DNA of 64,000 nt from Candidatus Krumholzibacteriota bacterium (GCA_030609325.1 JAUWCL010000001.1:66208-130207), one strand, 5' to 3'. Counted from the first letter of the stretch, positions 11,424 to 21,049 are shown. Made by a program: numbers and translations. The notes: generated by a model not told the origin, from the sequence alone.

Positions 11424-12587
11424 ATGGGAATGAGGAAAGTAGCAATTGTGGGAGCCGGCATTACGAAATTCGTACGCCGCGCGCAGGAGACAGGAAAGGA
11501 GCTGTCCTGGCAGGCCTCGAAGATGGCCCTCGAATCCTGCGATCTCACGCTCGACGACATTGACATGGTGACGCTCGGCACCGCGCCCGACGCGTTCGAC
11601 GGCGTCCACATGAAGGGTGAGTATCTCGCCGACGGCGCGGGCGCCATAGGCAAGCCGTACATGCGCCACTACGTCGGCGGCGGCACGGGCGTCTTCAGCC
11701 CGATACACGGCTGGTTCCACGTGGCGAGCGGGATGGCGGATATCTGTCTCGTCGTGGCAGAGGAGAAGATGTCGAGCTGTCACCCGCACCCGCAGGGAGC
11801 GTTCCTGACGATCTTCGACCACACGACCGAGCAGCCGCTCATGCCGACCCTGATCTGGATATTCGCGCTCGAGATGCACCGGTACATGGAGACATACGGT
11901 ATCTCCAAAGCGGACATCGCCCAGGTCTCGGTAAAAAACAAGCGCAACGCGATGGATCATCCCTCGGCGCAGGTCGCCGGGAACATCACCGTCGAGGACG
12001 TGCTTAGCAGCGAGACGCTCTGCTGGCCGGTAAACCGCCTCGACATCTCCCCCGCTTCCGACGGCGCCGCGGCGATAGTGATCGCCAGCGAGCGCGTCGC
12101 GCGCCGGCTGACGGACAAGCCGGTCTGGATCGACGGGATCGGTCACTCGATCGATACGGCCTACTGGGCGACCCGCGATCTCTCCTATCCGCGCTACGTC
12201 GAGACTGCGGCGCGGATGGCGTACGATATGGCGGGGATCAAGGAGCCCGACAAGGAGATCCATATCGCCGAACCGTACGATCCGTTCGACTACAAGGAGC
12301 TCCATCACATGGAAGGCCTCATGCTATGCCCGCGCGGCAAAGCTGCCCAACTGACAGCCGATGGAATCACGGCCCGCGACGGCAACATGCCAATCTGCCC
12401 CTCGGGCGGCGCGCTCGGCGTCGGCAACCCGATCGCCGCTACCGGCCTGATGAAGATCATTGAGATCTTCCTCCAGCTGCGCGGCGAGGCGGGCAAGCGC
12501 CAGGTACCCGGAAATCCGCGTTGCGGGCTCGCTCAGGCGTGGGGCGACCTCATGCAGATGGGTACCGTCGTCGTTATGAGAAGCTGA
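11424..12587 (+). CDS. Thiolase-superfamily protein (acetyl-CoA acetyltransferase-like)
   Basis: CPSGGALGVGNPIAATGLMKIIEIFLQLRG; paralogous to upstream gene. Confidence 0.88.
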   Translation: MGMRKVAIVGAGITKFVRRAQETGKELSWQASKMALESCDLTLDDIDMVTLGTAPDAFDGVHMKGEYLADGAGAIGKPYMRHYVGGGTGVFSPIHGWFHVASGMADICLVVAEEKMSSCHPHPQGAFLTIFDHTTEQPLMPTLIWIFALEMHRYMETYGISKADIAQVSVKNKRNAMDHPSAQVAGNITVEDVLSSETLCWPVNRLDISPASDGAAAIVIASERVARRLTDKPVWIDGIGHSIDTAYWATRDLSYPRYVETAARMAYDMAGIKEPDKEIHIAEPYDPFDYKELHHMEGLMLCPRGKAAQLTADGITARDGNMPICPSGGALGVGNPIAATGLMKIIEIFLQLRGEAGKRQVPGNPRCGLAQAWGDLMQMGTVVVMRS

Positions 12588-12620
12588 TACTGCGAACGGA
12601 ACGAACAAGGAGCATACGAG

Positions 12621-13196
12621 ATGAAACTTGAAGATTTTGAACTCGGCGGAACCCAACTGAAGGCCTCCGACTTCAAGACGGGAAAGGTGCTCACGACCGA
12701 ATGGAAGCCCGATCTCAAGTACGCCTGGGACAACGGCGTAGCGATCGGCCGCTACCTCGCGGAGTTCAAGGAGGGCAGGATCATTGCACGCGTCTGCCAC
12801 AAGTGCGACAGGATAATGCTGCCGCCGCGGATGTTCTGCGAGCTGTGCTTCCGCCCCACCGACGAGTGGATGTACGTAAAGGACACCGGCGTAATCAATA
12901 CCTTCAGTATCGCGAAGGTTAACTGGGACGCCTCGCGCCGCGGACCAAAGGAGCCGCCGCTGCTCCCCGCAGTGATCGAGATAGACGGTGCCTCGGAGGG
13001 CATGGGAATCATGCACATGCTCGGCGAGGCAGACCCGAAGGACTTCAAGATCGGCATGAAGGTAAAAGCTGTTTGGAAGAAGCCGGAGGATCGCACGGGC
13101 GCGATTACCGACATCCTCTACTTCAAGCCGGTAGCCGCGGGAACGGAAGATAAAAACAAAGGCCGCCCCGAGGGCCGGGGGAAAGAGGTGAGATAA
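12621..13196 (+). CDS. DUF35 zinc-ribbon/OB-fold protein
   Basis: CHKCDRIMLPPRMFCELC zinc ribbon followed by OB-like domain; next to thiolases. Confidence 0.88.
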   Translation: MKLEDFELGGTQLKASDFKTGKVLTTEWKPDLKYAWDNGVAIGRYLAEFKEGRIIARVCHKCDRIMLPPRMFCELCFRPTDEWMYVKDTGVINTFSIAKVNWDASRRGPKEPPLLPAVIEIDGASEGMGIMHMLGEADPKDFKIGMKVKAVWKKPEDRTGAITDILYFKPVAAGTEDKNKGRPEGRGKEVR

Positions 13197-13198
13197 AC

Positions 13199-13675
13199 AT
13201 GGCAATTACCGAGAAAATAACTGACACGACGGTACCGACCTTCTGGGAAGGGGCCATCCCCGTCCGCTATGTCTACACGTTCGGGCTGGCCGGCGAGAAG
13301 TTTTTCCGCACGGTCAAGGACAAGGGTACTTTCCTCGCCACTTATTGCGAAGAATGCGATATCTCCTTCGTCCCCCCGAAGGTCTACTGCGACCGATGCT
13401 TCAAGGAACTCGATTCGTACATCGACGTCGGTACGCTCGGTTACGTCGAGACCTTCACCCTGTCGTTCCGCAACATGGACGGCTCGGAGAAGGAGATCCC
13501 GAAGATTCTCGCGATGGTCCGCATCGGCGACACCGACGGAGGCCTGATACACTACCTCGAAGGATTAGAGATAGACGAAATCGCGATCGGGATGCCCGTC
13601 AAGGCCGTTCTGAAGCCGAAGTCACAGCGGAAGGGTTCGATCGAGGATATCATCGGTTTCGGGCCCATCAAGTAG
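13199..13675 (+). CDS. DUF35 zinc-ribbon/OB-fold protein
   Basis: CEECDISFVPPKVYCDRC zinc ribbon followed by OB-like domain. Confidence 0.88.
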   Translation: MAITEKITDTTVPTFWEGAIPVRYVYTFGLAGEKFFRTVKDKGTFLATYCEECDISFVPPKVYCDRCFKELDSYIDVGTLGYVETFTLSFRNMDGSEKEIPKILAMVRIGDTDGGLIHYLEGLEIDEIAIGMPVKAVLKPKSQRKGSIEDIIGFGPIK

Positions 13676-13700
13676 AAGGCCGCGAATCGTGAAAACCATT

Positions 13701-13726
13701 CGGCGCTCCATTTATACGGAGCGCCG
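13701..13726 (+). terminator. Stem-loop downstream of the thiolase/DUF35 operon
   Basis: Perfect 9-bp stem CGGCGCTCC-N8-GGAGCGCCG just after stop at 13675; only a weak T tract follows. Confidence 0.5.
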
Positions 13727-13781
13727 ACGTTTACCTTGTAGGGGCTTCGCCCTCGTTGCTATATTCCTTATCGTGAAAAAA

Positions 13782-14909
13782 ATGCAAATAGGCAGAAAAA
13801 CCTGTATTCATGTGATTCACTCGCTTGAGTACGGAGGAGCACAGAAGGACCTATATTACTATGCGAAATTTCATGATCGGGACAGATACCGGTTCGAGGT
13901 CATCTCGTTCTACCCCGATGGAGAGATGATTCCGGTAATAGAGGATCTCGGCATCAGGGTCCACGTCATCGGTACCCGTTCAGCCGATCCGCGGAGCATC
14001 ACACGTCTCAAGAGAATATTCAGAGAGCGTGAAGCGCGCATCGTGCACTTTCACAATTTCCTTCCCATATTCAGCGGCGTTCCCGCTGCTGAACTCGAGA
14101 AAATTCCTGTCAAGGTGATGACCGAGCACAGTATCTATTACACGGGGAAAACCCTGGGACGGTTCGCCGAAATCATCTATTTCAATCTCCGCCGAAGACT
14201 CGACATGGTGATCGCCTGCTCGGAAGAGGTCAGGGAATCCCACCAGCAGAAGATCGATCCGGACAGGATCGTCACCGTCGTCAACGGAGTCGACCTGGAC
14301 CACTTCGATACCAGCGCTTTTGAGATAAAAACAGATCCTGATATCTTTCACATCGGAACCATCGGCAGTCTTACCGAGCAGAAGGGCTACTCGAATCTCG
14401 TCGATGCCGTCAGACTCCTTGTGGAAAGGAATGTTCCCGTCAAGTTGACCTTCGTCGGCGACGGCCCCCTCAGAGAAGAGCTCAAGGAACAGGTCAGTCA
14501 GATGGGAATCGGAGACAGAACCGTTTTCGCCGGGAAAACCGCGGACGTGATGGTTTTTCTTGCTCAGTTCGATGTCGTTGCAGGCTCATCACTGCGCGAG
14601 GGCCTTCCTCTTGCTATACTCGAAGCAATGGCCGCCGGCAGACCGGTAGTTACGACCGATGTCGGCGGAAACAAGGAAGCCGTCATAGACGGAGTGACCG
14701 GACTGCTCGTCTCCCCAGGCGACCCTTATGCCCTTGCCGAAGCACTCGAATCCCTCTCGAAGGATGAAGAGAAACGCGCCTCGATGGGAAGAGAAGGAAG
14801 GGCCCGTGTAGAACAGCTCTTCTCAGCAAGGACCATGGTGGCGAATACCGAGAAAATATACCAATCGATCCTTGGGTCGAGTTCAAAAGGGCTGGGTAGT
14901 CATGCCTGA
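13782..14909 (+). CDS. Glycosyltransferase family 4 (GT-B)
   Basis: IHVIHSLEYGGAQKDL N-terminus; VGDGPLREEL; SSLREGLPLAILEAMAAGRPVVTTDVGGNKE. ORF begins at 13689; ATG at 13782 preferred. Confidence 0.92.
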   Translation: MQIGRKTCIHVIHSLEYGGAQKDLYYYAKFHDRDRYRFEVISFYPDGEMIPVIEDLGIRVHVIGTRSADPRSITRLKRIFREREARIVHFHNFLPIFSGVPAAELEKIPVKVMTEHSIYYTGKTLGRFAEIIYFNLRRRLDMVIACSEEVRESHQQKIDPDRIVTVVNGVDLDHFDTSAFEIKTDPDIFHIGTIGSLTEQKGYSNLVDAVRLLVERNVPVKLTFVGDGPLREELKEQVSQMGIGDRTVFAGKTADVMVFLAQFDVVAGSSLREGLPLAILEAMAAGRPVVTTDVGGNKEAVIDGVTGLLVSPGDPYALAEALESLSKDEEKRASMGREGRARVEQLFSARTMVANTEKIYQSILGSSSKGLGSHA

Positions 14910-16014
14910 TTCCAGCCCGACATCGATCAGAAAACGGTTACTCCTTGTGGCCCCCCTGCCCCCTCCCATCGGTGGCGATACGATAACCTCCACGAGGCTC
15001 CTCAAGAGCAGGTACTGGCAAAAGGCTGGATTCGAGATTGAGTGCATCAACACTTCCGCCGGAGAAGGCATCAAGCCGACTGAGGTCAAGCGTACATGGA
15101 AAGACCCGGGACGAGCCCTCAGAATCATGGGGCAACTCGCCTTCAAGCTGCCTCGGGCCGATATCATGCTGCTCTGGGCTAACAGCAGCTTCATCGTCTC
15201 TCTCGGTATCCCCGTTATGCGCCTCGCCCGGATCGTCGGCAAGCCGTATATCGTCAAGCCGTTCGGCTCGATGCTGGCGGACAGGATTGACGCACTTGGA
15301 GCAATTCGAAAAAGATCCGTTGTCTCGCTGCTCGACATGGCGGAACATTTCCTTCCCGAGACCAGGATGCATGCCGACGAGCTGATAAACCACATCGGCC
15401 TCGATCCGGAGCGGATCGTGTTCTTCCCCAATTTCCTTCCGGATGAATTGATTCTCGACGAGCAACCGAAAAGAAAGTTCTCCGGCAAGTGCATCTTTAT
15501 CGGGCAGGTGAAAGCAGAGAAGGGTGTATTCGATATCATCGAGGCGATAAGGAACAGGAATGATATCAGCTGCAGCTTCTACGGTCAGATAATCGCCAGG
15601 GACAACAAGAAGTTCTTCGATGAAATCAATTCGTGTTCCAATTGCCATTACCGGGGGATACTCTCGAACGAAGAGATTACCGAGACCCTGGGCCAGCACG
15701 ATGTCCTTCTTCTTCCCACCAGCCATCCCGGAGAAGGATACCCTGCTGTAATCCTGGAAGCATTCGCGGCCGGCGTTCCGGTCATCACGACGAAATGGAA
15801 AGCAATTCCTGAACTTGTCAAAGACGGCGAAAGAGGTATCCTGATTCCGCCATCTTCTCCCGGACACATCGCTGGGGCTCTGGACCTGCTCGGCATGGAC
15901 GAACAGCTCTATGATTCTCTCGCGGAGAACGCGCATGAATATGTCAGAAACTTCTCTGAAGCGAATGTGATCGGAAAGATCCTGACAGGCCTTGTCGCGG
16001 ATTCGATAAGGTAA
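14902..16014 (+). CDS. Glycosyltransferase (GT-B, GT4-like)
   Basis: LLVAPLPPPIGGDTITSTRLLKSRY; LPTSHPGEGYPAVILEAFAAGVPVITTKWKAIPELV. Confidence 0.9.
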   Translation: MPDSSPTSIRKRLLLVAPLPPPIGGDTITSTRLLKSRYWQKAGFEIECINTSAGEGIKPTEVKRTWKDPGRALRIMGQLAFKLPRADIMLLWANSSFIVSLGIPVMRLARIVGKPYIVKPFGSMLADRIDALGAIRKRSVVSLLDMAEHFLPETRMHADELINHIGLDPERIVFFPNFLPDELILDEQPKRKFSGKCIFIGQVKAEKGVFDIIEAIRNRNDISCSFYGQIIARDNKKFFDEINSCSNCHYRGILSNEEITETLGQHDVLLLPTSHPGEGYPAVILEAFAAGVPVITTKWKAIPELVKDGERGILIPPSSPGHIAGALDLLGMDEQLYDSLAENAHEYVRNFSEANVIGKILTGLVADSIR

Positions 16015-16040
16015 GGGAATCCCCATAAGGGGATTCCCTT
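16013..16040 (+). terminator. Strong stem-loop at the end of the glycosyltransferase genes
   Basis: Perfect 12-bp inverted repeat AAGGGAATCCCC-ATAA-GGGGATTCCCTT overlapping the stop codon. Confidence 0.6.
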
Positions 16041-16237
16041 GATATACCTCTATTTCTTCGGGAACAGGAACTGCCACGCAAACCGCAGGCCCCAGTCCGG
16101 TGCGCCCCCGTGTCTCTCCATAATGTAGTACGTCCCGAAGCACGAGTCGATCGCTTGAGTGTAAAACGATTTAACCGGTTCCGCGATTCCGGCCAAGGCA
16201 AATGGATGAAAAGGAATGAATATAGCCTGCGCCAATA

Positions 16238-16474
16238 TTGTCTTTTTCAATCACGCACCGGCGTCAAAAGGTCGAGGGCGAGCTCACCGAAGAGCATCCC
16301 CGACACTATTACAGGATACATGTCACTTATGAGTTCAGGGGCAAGGACCTCCCGATGGCCAAACTGAAGAAAGCCTTCAGACTTTCGGAGGAGCGTTACT
16401 GCGGAGTCAGCGCTGTTTACAGACAGGCTGCGGAAATGACTTCGGAAATCAGGATCATCGAGGATTCGGAGTAA
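16238..16474 (+). pseudogene. OsmC-family protein remnant (C-terminal portion only)
   Basis: EGELTEEHPRHYYRIHVTYEFRGKDLPMAKLKKAFRLSEERYCGVSAVYRQAAEMTSEIRI resembles the OsmC C-terminal half; N-terminal half absent. Confidence 0.65.
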
Positions 16475-16710
16475 GTAATTAGATTGACCGACGAATGAAT
16501 AGAGAGGCGATACGGGGCATGAGCCCTTGCCTTCATCGTACATCCGGCAGGTCAGACATGCCTTCGTATTTCACGACATGCTCCGGTTTCCCGCAGAGCA
16601 CGAAGCTGTTGTTCATGTGATCCCGCTCGTCCAGTCCGATTCTCCTGAAGACTTCGGCCCCAGGTCTCGAGGTCGCCGTATTCAGCGACCAGGATTTCAT
16701 TTGGGATATT

Positions 16711-17898
16711 TTATATTTCGTGTTTTTTCTTGAGCCTCAAGCACGGATTCCCGTGAAACAGTGTCATGCTCTTTTCCAGCGACTGGAAGACTGCCGTCCC
16801 AAGCGTGACGCCGTGCACATCGCCTTCCGGATGGCGGCAGGGACTGTAAGGTCGCCCCTCGTGAAGCGACAGAAGCTCGATTATCCCTTCGACGTCTGAA
16901 GGCTCCCCCTCGCTCTCGACCGCACGGGTGAGGACCTCCATCCGTGTCGTCGATGAGATGTAGGGAACGTCGTAGGACCGCTCCCCCGATTCTCCGCCCT
17001 CCACCATGGCGGGATGAAGGAAGTGATTGGTGTGGATATAGAACCCTTCGACCTCCAGGATGTCGTGCTTTTGCTCCGGCCAGGCGGCGGTCTCCACGGA
17101 AAGGATACGTCTCTCGCCGAGGGATACCAGGTTGTGGTGGAATGGAAAGGCCCTGCCCTCCATAGTCGCCAGCAAGACGGCCTCTTCGAGACTCTTCGCC
17201 TCGAGTATGGCTCGGCTTATGAAATATCGGGGGATTCCGTCGACTACCCTCCGCGGCTGGATGTAGTTCGTCGTCTCGACGATGCCGTTCCGGTTCAACC
17301 CGGGACCGTTTCCGGGAAGAAGGCCCGGGTAGACGAAGGCGAGAAAGGTCATGCCGCTTGGAGGCGTGACCCTGACAAGGAACATCCTGCCTATATTGAG
17401 ATCGTTCCCGTCTTCGTTATGAACTAGTATCAGCCTGTTCCCTTCTTTGAGAGCGATCGTCGAACAGCCCGGCGGATCCTGGAGCATCTTGATCTCGGAC
17501 CTGCAGTTGAAAGCGAATAGATTCATAAATGGGATCTCGAGCGATTCCGCCATCCCCTCGAGTTCTTCGACCAGATGCGGGAAAGCTGCACGGGCGTGAG
17601 AGAACATGCTTCCGATTATCTCTTTCCCCTCCCCCTCGAGATAATCAACGCTGTTCGGGTATTCCTCGGAATACCCGAAGTAGCCTGTGATGCTTTCCTT
17701 CATGGCCGCCCCGATACGTCTGCCGATCTCGTAATGCGAACCGGCAGCTTCTATGAGCGGGTAACCACCCCCGGGGACTTCCAGCACTCCCTTGTACTCA
17801 GAGGAGGAGAATCCGCAGCCTGACAGAGGTAACAATGCCGTACCTGCCGCGACGGCAAAAGAATATTCCAGGAATTCTCTTCGGGAACACTTGTTCAT
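16711..17898 (-). CDS. Tat-type lipoprotein, C45/acyl-CoA:6-APA acyltransferase-like Ntn hydrolase
   Basis: SRREFLEYSFAVAAGTALLPLSGCG (twin Arg plus lipobox); nucleophile-region GCSTIALKEGNRLILVHNEDGND. Confidence 0.82.
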   Translation of the reverse strand: MNKCSRREFLEYSFAVAAGTALLPLSGCGFSSSEYKGVLEVPGGGYPLIEAAGSHYEIGRRIGAAMKESITGYFGYSEEYPNSVDYLEGEGKEIIGSMFSHARAAFPHLVEELEGMAESLEIPFMNLFAFNCRSEIKMLQDPPGCSTIALKEGNRLILVHNEDGNDLNIGRMFLVRVTPPSGMTFLAFVYPGLLPGNGPGLNRNGIVETTNYIQPRRVVDGIPRYFISRAILEAKSLEEAVLLATMEGRAFPFHHNLVSLGERRILSVETAAWPEQKHDILEVEGFYIHTNHFLHPAMVEGGESGERSYDVPYISSTTRMEVLTRAVESEGEPSDVEGIIELLSLHEGRPYSPCRHPEGDVHGVTLGTAVFQSLEKSMTLFHGNPCLRLKKKHEI

Positions 17899-17949
17899 GA
17901 CGACGCCCCTTCCATGTGTCACATCAACATAGTAGGACGAGAACTCACT

Positions 17950-18162
17950 TCAAGCAAGCATCATTAGAATGTTGTTGCCTTCCTTGACAAGTTCGAAGAT
18001 CTGCTCGATAGCTCTCGGTTCGGTCAGCACCAAGAAAGTAACCCCATTTTCCTTTCCGGCATTTCCGGTAGCGATCATCAGGTTTTCCAACGCACAGCCA
18101 AGACTGATATACAATTCGCGATGATCCGGATCAACTACCGGTAACTGAATGAGTTCTTTCAT
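17950..18162 (-). pseudogene. Small ORF resembling a fragment of an Acg-type nitroreductase
   Basis: VVDPDHRELYISLGCALENLMIATGNAG resembles the internal helix of Acg-like nitroreductases; only 70 aa. Confidence 0.4.
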
Positions 18163-18215
18163 TTGTTGTATTTGATTATCCTTCAGTATTTTGAATTCTT
18201 CTTGCCACCAACAAC

Positions 18216-19046
18216 TTAGTGAAACATGGCTTGTTCAATTGTGAAGCGAAAAAAATCACCATGCCGTGCGCTACCGAACCACCAGCCGCCGTGCAGCTGC
18301 GAAGGTATGGTATAGCCGCCGAACTCCTGTTCCTCCTCAATGACCACACCAAATGGGACAAACTCTTTTACGTCATCTTTCCAGCGCAGCAATACTACCT
18401 CCTTTAGTCTGCCTTCCTCGTTTATGGTAAGGGTGAGCGTGGTAGTCAGGCCATCTACGGCAAGTGTGACTTCAGCGTGAAGACTATCTACTTCCTGCCA
18501 GACTGCGTCATATTGCGGGAGAAGCGCTGTGGGCAACCAAACCGACTCTCCTATAAAGCGTCCTGCCGCTGATTTGGCGATATCCGGATTTGAATCGTTC
18601 ACCATCGGCAACAGTCCAAACAGGGCGACTCGCATGCGACCCTCCCCGGCGGCGTAATGATCCGTCACGGTCATAAAAACAGGACCGGCAGCTTTGGCTT
18701 TAGCTTTCCAGACAAAACCGAGCCCCGGTGTGAGTATCTGAGTCGCCTGAAGCGGCATCCAGGACGCATCGTCCCTGGGTTTGAGCATCCCCGACATCTT
18801 TAGTTCTACTCGCCGTGCCAACAACGTGCCGGGCTGAATGGCATGCAGCAGATATCTCTGTGCCACTTCAGGCAAGCCATCCACCATTTCGGGCAAGAAA
18901 ACGACTTCCGCCTTTCCCGAGACCTGAAGCGAACTCCAGATGCGGTTCACCCTTGAGTCATAAACAAAACGCAGTACCCCAAGTACAGCAATTGCCAAAA
19001 TTAGAATTCCGGCTAATACTAAAACAACAATTCCAAAAACTTTCAT
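18216..19046 (-). CDS. DUF6544-like membrane-anchored protein
   Basis: N-terminal TM; LPEVAQRYLLHAI...MLKPRDDASWMPLQATQ...GESVWLPTALLP. Confidence 0.7.
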   Translation of the reverse strand: MKVFGIVVLVLAGILILAIAVLGVLRFVYDSRVNRIWSSLQVSGKAEVVFLPEMVDGLPEVAQRYLLHAIQPGTLLARRVELKMSGMLKPRDDASWMPLQATQILTPGLGFVWKAKAKAAGPVFMTVTDHYAAGEGRMRVALFGLLPMVNDSNPDIAKSAAGRFIGESVWLPTALLPQYDAVWQEVDSLHAEVTLAVDGLTTTLTLTINEEGRLKEVVLLRWKDDVKEFVPFGVVIEEEQEFGGYTIPSQLHGGWWFGSARHGDFFRFTIEQAMFH

Positions 19047-19073
19047 GATAACCCCTCCTCTGATATCGAGTAT

Positions 19074-19319
19074 TTATACTCGTTCTATTTCTTGCATATT
19101 GATTTTATAAACCTGAAGTGCGTCGCGCGATGCTTTGCGCAGCCCCTTCCCCACCATCTCCGTCAGTCTGATGCCGAGCACTCCCGCCCATGAGTCTGCG
19201 ACGGCGAACAGCGACTTGGCAAGCGCGCTCATCGCGTACCCGGCGGCGACAAACGGCTTGCGCCTGCGCAGACGGTCGGACCATATCCCCGATACAGCCT
19301 TCAGAATCGCCTGTCCGCC
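19074..19319 (-). pseudogene. MFS transporter remnant abutting the ABC permease stop codon
   Basis: Reverse-strand translation GGQAILKAVSGIWSDRLRRRKPFVAAGYAMSALAKSLFAVADSWAGVLGIRLTEMVGKGLRKASRDAL: MFS loop SDRLxRRKP and GKGxRxAxRDAL motifs; no start or C-terminal domain. Confidence 0.7.
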
Positions 19320-19320
19320 A

Positions 19321-20169
19321 TCAGCCCTTCACGCCCCCGAGCGTGAGGCCGGAGATGAGGAACCTGCTCAGCAGCAGAAAGAGTACGACCACGGGGATGC
19401 AGACGATCACCGAGCCGGCCGCGTAGTTGGCCCACTCGGTCTGGAATGTCGAACTGAGGCTCTCGAGTCCGAGCGGCAGGGTGTAGAGCCCCTGCCTGTT
19501 TATGATCACCCTGGCCACGATGAACTCCGACCAGCCGGCCATGAAGCTGAACAGGGCCGTTATAACAAGCGCCGGAGCCGACAGCGGCAGGGTCACCTTG
19601 ACGAAAGCACCGAAACGGGTCGTCCCGTCGATCATGGCGGCCTCCTCGAGATCGACCGGTATCGTGTCGTAGTAACCCTTCATCGTCCAGATGCAGAACG
19701 GCAGGGCCGTCGCCGTGTAGGCGATGATGATACCAAAGAGGGTGTCAACGAGGTGGAACTTCGACATGAGGATGTAGAGCGGCAGCAGTAACATAGTCGC
19801 GGGGAACATCTGGGTGACGAGAATCGAGATCATCCCCGTCTTCCTCCCCCTGAACCTTAACCTCGAGAAGGCGTATCCCGCGTTCGACGCAAGCGTCACC
19901 CCGAATATCGATACGGCCAGCGCCACGATCACCGAGTTGCGAAGCCAGGTGAAGAAGTCTTTCTCGAAGAGGACCTCCCTGTACGCCTTGAAGCTCGCGT
20001 TCTCAGGGATTATCCGCAGCGATGTCGAGTAGAGCTCGTTCGCCGGCCGCAGCGATATCCCGAATATCTGTACGATCGGATAGATCGTAATCAGGGTTAT
20101 GACGACGAGCAGGATGTAGACGAGTACTGTTTCGATCGTCTTCTTCGCCCTGCTGTGCTTCTTCACCAT
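19321..20169 (-). CDS. Sugar ABC transporter permease, MalG type
   Basis: EAAMIDGTTRFGAFVKVTLPLSAPAL EAA loop; 6 TM. Confidence 0.93.
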   Translation of the reverse strand: MVKKHSRAKKTIETVLVYILLVVITLITIYPIVQIFGISLRPANELYSTSLRIIPENASFKAYREVLFEKDFFTWLRNSVIVALAVSIFGVTLASNAGYAFSRLRFRGRKTGMISILVTQMFPATMLLLPLYILMSKFHLVDTLFGIIIAYTATALPFCIWTMKGYYDTIPVDLEEAAMIDGTTRFGAFVKVTLPLSAPALVITALFSFMAGWSEFIVARVIINRQGLYTLPLGLESLSSTFQTEWANYAAGSVIVCIPVVVLFLLLSRFLISGLTLGGVKG

Positions 20170-20170
20170 A

Positions 20171-21049
20171 CTACCTTACCTCACCCAGAGCCTTGGTCTT
20201 CCTTATGTAGAAAATTACAAAGACAAACAGGAGCAGGAATATGAATACCGAGAAGGCCGCCGCGTACCCGTACCTGTAGTAGGTGAACGCCGCCTTGTAT
20301 ACGTAGGTCACGAGAATGTGGGTCTTGTCGGCGGGAAGGCCGCGGTCGGTCACGAGCCAGATCACGTTGATATTGTTGAATGTCCAGATCGTCCCGAGGA
20401 TGATCGCCGGGGTAAGCACCGGCTTGAGCATAGGCAGCGTGACGTCGAAGAATTTCCTGATCGGAGAGGCGCCGTCGATGTCGGCAGCCTCATAGAGATC
20501 CTTCGGGATCGACTGCAGCCCACCAAGAGTCACCACCATGATAAACGGAAACCCGAGCCAGATGTTGGTCAGCATCGGCGCGATGAAAGCCCACGTCTCA
20601 TTGGAGAACCACTCGATCGCCGGCATGTGAAAAACCTTCGTCAGGATCAGGTTGATCGAGCCGTACTGGTAGTTGAACATCCCCTTCCAGGTCAGCGCGC
20701 TGATGTACTGCGGCATCGCCCAGGGCAGGATCAGCAGCGCCCGGAATACCCCCCTCCCCTTTATCTGCCTGTTCAGCAGCATGGCGATCGAGATGCCGAG
20801 CACCATGTGGAAAAAGAGGTTTACGAAGGTCCAAACGATCGTCTTGCCGAAATAGTACCAGAGGTCCTTCTCGAGGAAGATGTCACGGTAGTTCGACAAC
20901 CCCTTGACGCTGTAGTCGCGGATCGTGTAGAGCCCCATGTTCGTCGTTGATATGTAGAGATTGTATATGAACGGATAGACTACGACTAGCCCGAGCACAA
21001 CGGCTGATGGAAGCAGGAAGAGCCATATCAGACTTTTTGATGTTCTCAT
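20171..21049 (-). CDS. Sugar ABC transporter permease, MalF type
   Basis: EAADIDGASPIRKFFDVTLPMLKPVL EAA loop; directly upstream of the MalG-type gene. Confidence 0.93.
   Translation of the reverse strand: MRTSKSLIWLFLLPSAVVLGLVVVYPFIYNLYISTTNMGLYTIRDYSVKGLSNYRDIFLEKDLWYYFGKTIVWTFVNLFFHMVLGISIAMLLNRQIKGRGVFRALLILPWAMPQYISALTWKGMFNYQYGSINLILTKVFHMPAIEWFSNETWAFIAPMLTNIWLGFPFIMVVTLGGLQSIPKDLYEAADIDGASPIRKFFDVTLPMLKPVLTPAIILGTIWTFNNINVIWLVTDRGLPADKTHILVTYVYKAAFTYYRYGYAAAFSVFIFLLLFVFVIFYIRKTKALGEVR

Noticed and set aside
16525-16703. Small minus-strand ORF (MKSWSLNTATSRPGAEVFRRIGLDERDHMNNSFVLCGKPEHVVKYEGMSDLPDVR)
   Set aside because: Could be another gene fragment, but I could not assign a family or a good RBS, so it is not called.
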